Below, piece after piece: positions 60,557-64,000 of a DNA stretch of 64,000 nucleotides (positions are counted from its first letter, which is position 1; the number at the start of each line of letters is the position of its first letter). The stretch spans positions 1 to 64,000 of the forward strand of contig DATIDD010000093.1 in assembly GCA_035456465.1 (NCBI GenBank), written 5' to 3'. The notes under the pieces are model-generated. The model did not search any database. It worked only from the letters and a program-made list of their open reading frames with translations, and was not told where the DNA came from. Position numbers and translations under genes: made by a program. The DNA is from DATHTC01 sp035456465. GTDB taxonomy: Bacteria > Actinomycetota > Thermoleophilia > Gaiellales > Gaiellaceae.

Positions 60557-61620
60557 CCGAGCCCCTTCTGGAGCTCCTCGAGGAGCTCTCGCTCGCGCTT
60601 GTTCACGCGCTTCGGCACCTGGATGCGCACGCGCGCGAGGACGTCGCCCCTGCCGCCGCCCTTGAGCCGGGGCGCGCCGCGACCGCGGATGCGGAGCAGC
60701 TTCCCGTCGGTCGAGCCGGCCGGGACCTTCAGCGAGACCGGGCCCTCCGGCGTGGGGACGTCGAGGGTCGCACCGAGCGCGGCCTGCGGGAACGAGACCG
60801 GGACGTCGACGATCAGGTCGTCGCCACGGCGCTCGTACGTGTCGGAGCGCTCGACGTGGACGACGACGTCGAGATCGCCGGCCGGGCCGCCGTTCGTTCC
60901 GGGCTCGCCCTTGCCCTTGAGACGCAGGCGCATCCCGTCCTTCGCGCCCGCCGGGATCTTCACCGAGTAGCGCTTCGTCCGGCGCTCGCGGCCGGAGCCG
61001 CCGCACGTCGGGCACGGGTCGTCGATCACGGTGCCGTTGCCGCGGCAGCGCGGGCACGGCTGGGAGAGCGCGAAGAGGCCCTGGCTCTCGGCCTTGACAC
61101 CGCGGCCGTTGCACTCGGGACAGATGCGCGGTGCCGTGCCGGGCTTCGCCCCGGAGCCGTGGCACGTGTGGCACGCGGTCGTGACCTCGACCGGGATCCG
61201 CGTCTCGACCCCGCGCAGCGCGTCGTCGAACGACACCGTCACGCGCGCCTCGAGATCGGCGCCCTTCGCCGGCTGCGGGCGGCCGGTGCGGCCGCGGGCG
61301 CCGCCGCCGAAGAGCCCGCCGAACAGGTCGCCGAGGTCGCCGAGGTCGAAGTCCCCGACGTTGACGTTGAAGCCGCCGGGCCCGAAGTTCGGCCCGCCGC
61401 GCCCGTTCGCGGACCCGAACGTGTCGTACTGCTTGCGCTTCTCCGGGTCCTTCAGCACGTCGTAGGCGGCCTGCACCTCCTTGAACCGCGCCTCCGCGGC
61501 GTCGTCCCCCGGGTTGCGGTCCGGGTGGAACTCCCGCGCGAGCTTGCGGTAGGCCTTCTTGATCTCGTCCTGGGACGCCGTCTTCGGCACGCCCAGCGCG
61601 TCGTACAGGGACGCCGGCAC
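60553..61620 (-). CDS. dnaJ: Chaperone DnaJ
   Basis: The 355-residue type I DnaJ has a J domain with HPD ('LAREFHPDRNPGDD'), a Gly/Phe region, four zinc repeats (CHTCHGSG, CPECNGRG, CPRCRGNG, CPTCGGSG) and the substrate-binding C-terminal domain. It stimulates DnaK ATPase. Start GTG 61620 shares one base with the grpE stop. Confidence 0.97.
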   Translation of the reverse strand: MPASLYDALGVPKTASQDEIKKAYRKLAREFHPDRNPGDDAAEARFKEVQAAYDVLKDPEKRKQYDTFGSANGRGGPNFGPGGFNVNVGDFDLGDLGDLFGGLFGGGARGRTGRPQPAKGADLEARVTVSFDDALRGVETRIPVEVTTACHTCHGSGAKPGTAPRICPECNGRGVKAESQGLFALSQPCPRCRGNGTVIDDPCPTCGGSGRERRTKRYSVKIPAGAKDGMRLRLKGKGEPGTNGGPAGDLDVVVHVERSDTYERRGDDLIVDVPVSFPQAALGATLDVPTPEGPVSLKVPAGSTDGKLLRIRGRGAPRLKGGGRGDVLARVRIQVPKRVNKRERELLEELQKGLG

Positions 61621-62147
61621 TACGCGGCCTCCGGCTCCTCCGGGACGCCGGCCGACACGACGACGCGCGCCGGCCGCAGCACGCGGTCGCCGAGCTCGTA
61701 GCCCTTCTGGAGCACCTGGATCACGGCGCCCTCCGGCTCCTCCGAGGGCTGCGACAGCAGCGCCTCGTGGACGTGCGGGTCGAACCCGCCGTCGACGGCG
61801 ATCTCGTGCAGGCCCTCCCTGCGGAGCGCCTCGACGAGCGCGCGGTGGACGAGCCGGACGCCGTCCTCCAGCTTCGCCTCCTCGTGACGGGCGGCGGCCT
61901 CCAGGGCACGCTCGAGGTCGTCGAGCACGGGCAGCAGGTCCTTCACGAGCCGCTCCGCCGCGCGCGCCGCGAGCGCCTCCTGGTCGCGGGCGACCCGCTT
62001 GCGGTAGTTGTCGAACTCCGCCGCGAGCCGGCGCAGATCGTCCAGGTGCGCCTGCGCCTCGGCCTCGGCCGCGGCGAGCCGCTCCTCGTGCGACTCGCCG
62101 CCTTCCTCGACCTGCTCCTGCTCCTCGATCCGAGGCTCGTCGGCCAT
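61620..62147 (-). CDS. grpE: Nucleotide exchange factor GrpE
   Basis: The 175-residue product has an acidic N-terminus, a long coiled coil ('LRRLAAEFDNYRKRVARDQE') and the beta domain signature 'HEALLSQPSEEPEGAVIQVL' to 'GYELGDRVLRPARVVVS'. It releases ADP from DnaK. ATG 62147 shares one base with the dnaK stop (TAATG). Confidence 0.97.
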   Translation of the reverse strand: MADEPRIEEQEQVEEGGESHEERLAAAEAEAQAHLDDLRRLAAEFDNYRKRVARDQEALAARAAERLVKDLLPVLDDLERALEAAARHEEAKLEDGVRLVHRALVEALRREGLHEIAVDGGFDPHVHEALLSQPSEEPEGAVIQVLQKGYELGDRVLRPARVVVSAGVPEEPEAA

Positions 62148-64000
62148 TACGACGTCTTCGCCTCCTCGTCCACGACCTCGTACTCGGCCTCCTCGACGTC
62201 CTCGTCCGCGGCGGCCTCGCCGTCGCCGGAAGGAGGCGAGGACGCCTGCGCGCTCGCCGCCGCGTACGCGGCCTCGGCGAGCTTGTGCGCCGCCTGCTGC
62301 AGCTCGTCCGTCTTCTGCCGGATCTCGTTCGCGTCCGAGCTCGAGAGCACGTTCCGCAGCTCCATGACCCTGCCCTCGATCGTCGAGGCCTCGGCCGGGT
62401 CGAGCTTGTCCCGATGGTCGGCCAGCGTCTTCTCGGTCTGGTAGGCCAGCGTCTCGGCCGCGTTCCGCGCGTCCGCGAGCTCCCGCAGCTTGTGCGCCTC
62501 GTCGGCGTGGGCCTCGGCCTCGCGGATCATCCGCTGGACCTCCTCCTCCTTCAGCCCCGAGCCGCCCTCGATCCGGATCTGCTGCACGTTGCCGGAGCCC
62601 ATGTCCTTGGCGGACACGTTGATGATCCCGTTCGCGTCGATGTCGAACGTGACCTCGATCTGCGGCATGCCGCGCGGCGCGGGCGGGATCCCGACGAGCT
62701 GGAACTTTCCGAGCGTCTTGTTGTAGAGCGCCATCTCCGACTCGCCCTGCAACACGTGCACCTCCACCGAGGGCTGGTTGTCCTCGGCGGTCGTGAACGT
62801 CTCCGAGCGCTTCGAGGGGATCGTCGTGTTGCGCTCGATCAGCTTCGTGAACACGCCGCCCTTGGTCTCGATCCCGAGGCTGAGGGGCGTGACGTCGAGC
62901 AGCAGGACGTCCTTGACCTCGCCCTTGAGCACGCCGGCCTGGATCGCGGCGCCGACGGCGACGACCTCGTCCGGGTTGACGCCCTTGTGCGGGTCCTTGC
63001 CGATCAGCTCCTTGACCTTCTCCTGCACGGAGGGCATCCGGGTCATGCCGCCGACGAGGACGACGTGGTCGATCGCGTCGCGGTCGAGCCCGGAGTCGGC
63101 CAGCGCCTGCTTGGTCGGGCCGACCGTCCGCTCCAGCAGGTCGTGCACGAGCTCCTCGAGCTTCGCCCGCGTGAGCTGGAGGTCGAGGTGCTTCGGGCCC
63201 TCCTGCGTGGCGGTGATGAACGGCAGGTTGATCTGCGTCGCCATCGTCGAGCTGAGCTCGATCTTCGCCTTCTCCGCCGCCTCGTACAGGCGCTGGAGCG
63301 CCATCGGGTCGGCGGCGAGGTCGATGCCCTGCTCGCGCTTGAACTCGGCCACCATCCAGTCCACGACCGCCTTGTCGAAGTTGTCGCCGCCCAGGTGGTT
63401 GTCCCCGTTCGTCGACTTCACCTCGAACACGCCGTCGCCGAGCTCGAGCACCGACACGTCGAACGTGCCGCCGCCGAGGTCGAACACGAGGATCGTCTGG
63501 TCGTGCTCCTTGTCGAGCCCGTACGCGAGCGAGGCCGCGGTGGGCTCGTTGATGATCCGCAGCACGTTGAGGCCGGCGATCTTGCCGGCGTCCTTCGTCG
63601 CCTCGCGCTGCGCGTTGTTGAAGTACGCGGGGACCGTGATCACGGCGTCCTCGACCGCCTCGCCGAGGTAGGCCTCCGCGTCGTGCTTCAGCTTCTGGAG
63701 GATCATCGCGGAGATCTCCGGCGGCGCGTACTCCTTGCCGCCCGCCTTCACGCGGACGTCGCTGTTCGGGCCCTGGGCGACCTCGTACGGGACGATCTTG
63801 TTCTCCTCGGTGACCTCGTCGAACTTCCGGCCCATGAAGCGCTTGATCGAGAACACCGTGTTCTGCGGGTTCGTGACCTGCTGGCGCTTCGCGGGCGCGC
63901 CGACGAGCCGCTGGCCGTCCTTCGTGAAGCCGACGACGGACGGCGTCGTGCGTCCGCCCTCGGCGTTCGGGATGACGGTCGGCTCGCCGCCCTCGAGCAC
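62147..64000 (-). CDS. dnaK: Chaperone DnaK (5' end outside window)
   Basis: 617 residues are visible, beginning 'VLEGGEPTVIPNAEGGRTTP'; roughly the first 15-20 residues, including the first phosphate loop, are outside. The ATPase domain has 'VFDLGGGTFDVSVLELGDG' and 'VVLVGGMTRMPSVQ', the linker 'LKGEVKDVLLLDVTP', and the peptide-binding domain 'FTTAEDNQPSVEVHVLQGE'. The acidic tail ends 'EEAEYEVVDEEAKTS'. It opens the heat-shock operon. Confidence 0.98.
   Translation of the reverse strand: MLEGGEPTVIPNAEGGRTTPSVVGFTKDGQRLVGAPAKRQQVTNPQNTVFSIKRFMGRKFDEVTEENKIVPYEVAQGPNSDVRVKAGGKEYAPPEISAMILQKLKHDAEAYLGEAVEDAVITVPAYFNNAQREATKDAGKIAGLNVLRIINEPTAASLAYGLDKEHDQTILVFDLGGGTFDVSVLELGDGVFEVKSTNGDNHLGGDNFDKAVVDWMVAEFKREQGIDLAADPMALQRLYEAAEKAKIELSSTMATQINLPFITATQEGPKHLDLQLTRAKLEELVHDLLERTVGPTKQALADSGLDRDAIDHVVLVGGMTRMPSVQEKVKELIGKDPHKGVNPDEVVAVGAAIQAGVLKGEVKDVLLLDVTPLSLGIETKGGVFTKLIERNTTIPSKRSETFTTAEDNQPSVEVHVLQGESEMALYNKTLGKFQLVGIPPAPRGMPQIEVTFDIDANGIINVSAKDMGSGNVQQIRIEGGSGLKEEEVQRMIREAEAHADEAHKLRELADARNAAETLAYQTEKTLADHRDKLDPAEASTIEGRVMELRNVLSSSDANEIRQKTDELQQAAHKLAEAAYAAASAQASSPPSGDGEAAADEDVEEAEYEVVDEEAKTS

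Overview
The window is a very GC-rich actinobacterial chromosome segment, by eye around 70% G+C, with GTG starts common, TTG starts occasional and stops often overlapping starts. A backbone gene order matches the order known in Actinobacteria. It runs, read on the minus strand, rsmI, M23 peptidase, metG, tatD, rsmA, ispE, tRNA-Gln, glmU, prs, ctc, pth, mfd, PPIase, mazG, eno, pyk, ftsB-like, DUF501. A second operon dnaK-grpE-dnaJ-hspR-clpB is also typical of the phylum. The mix of families suggests a deep-branching actinobacterium such as Thermoleophilia; that placement is inference. No rRNA, CRISPR array, transposase, integrase or phage gene was seen.

Layout. 1-3.4 kb: a truncated spermidine-synthase-like membrane protein and a multi-GAF SpoIIE-type phosphatase. 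3.4-6.3 kb: small membrane and zinc-ribbon proteins, a PAP2 phosphatase and a response regulator with an HTH domain placed in front of its receiver. 6.3-17.5 kb: the backbone genes DUF501, ftsB-like, pyk, eno, mazG, PPIase lipoprotein, mfd, pth and ctc, with a collagen-like secreted protein and a 31-residue membrane microprotein between them. 17.5-29.2 kb: an accessory block between ctc and prs, holding a fatty-acyl desaturase with two CFA-synthase-like methyltransferases (a lipid-modifying operon), a DegV protein, two tandem 1,100-residue zinc-ribbon/nucleotide-cyclase/AAA/TPR proteins and two small proteins. 29.4-39.4 kb: backbone genes prs to rsmI and a ROK glucokinase. 39.4-57.7 kb: a second accessory stretch with an LCP ligase, a GT-C transferase, the psuK-psuG pair, a divergent MarR / YceI-FMN reductase unit, a cytochrome P460, an AspT-type transporter, a vanadium-haloperoxidase-like protein and a LuxR-type ATPase regulator. 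57.7-64 kb: the heat-shock operon, ending inside dnaK.

How it works together. The backbone covers glycolysis (eno, pyk), cell-wall precursors (glmU), PRPP and isoprenoid synthesis, translation quality and rRNA methylation, and transcription-coupled repair. Signalling is dense for the length: one SpoIIE phosphatase, one hybrid regulator, two class III cyclases, one MarR and one LuxR-type regulator. The genome is compact: many co-directional genes overlap by 4 nt (ATGA or GTGA), and several convergent pairs share or abut their stop codons. About a dozen and a half genes carry a TANNNT-like -10 box only 6-11 nt before the start codon, pointing to widespread leaderless transcripts.
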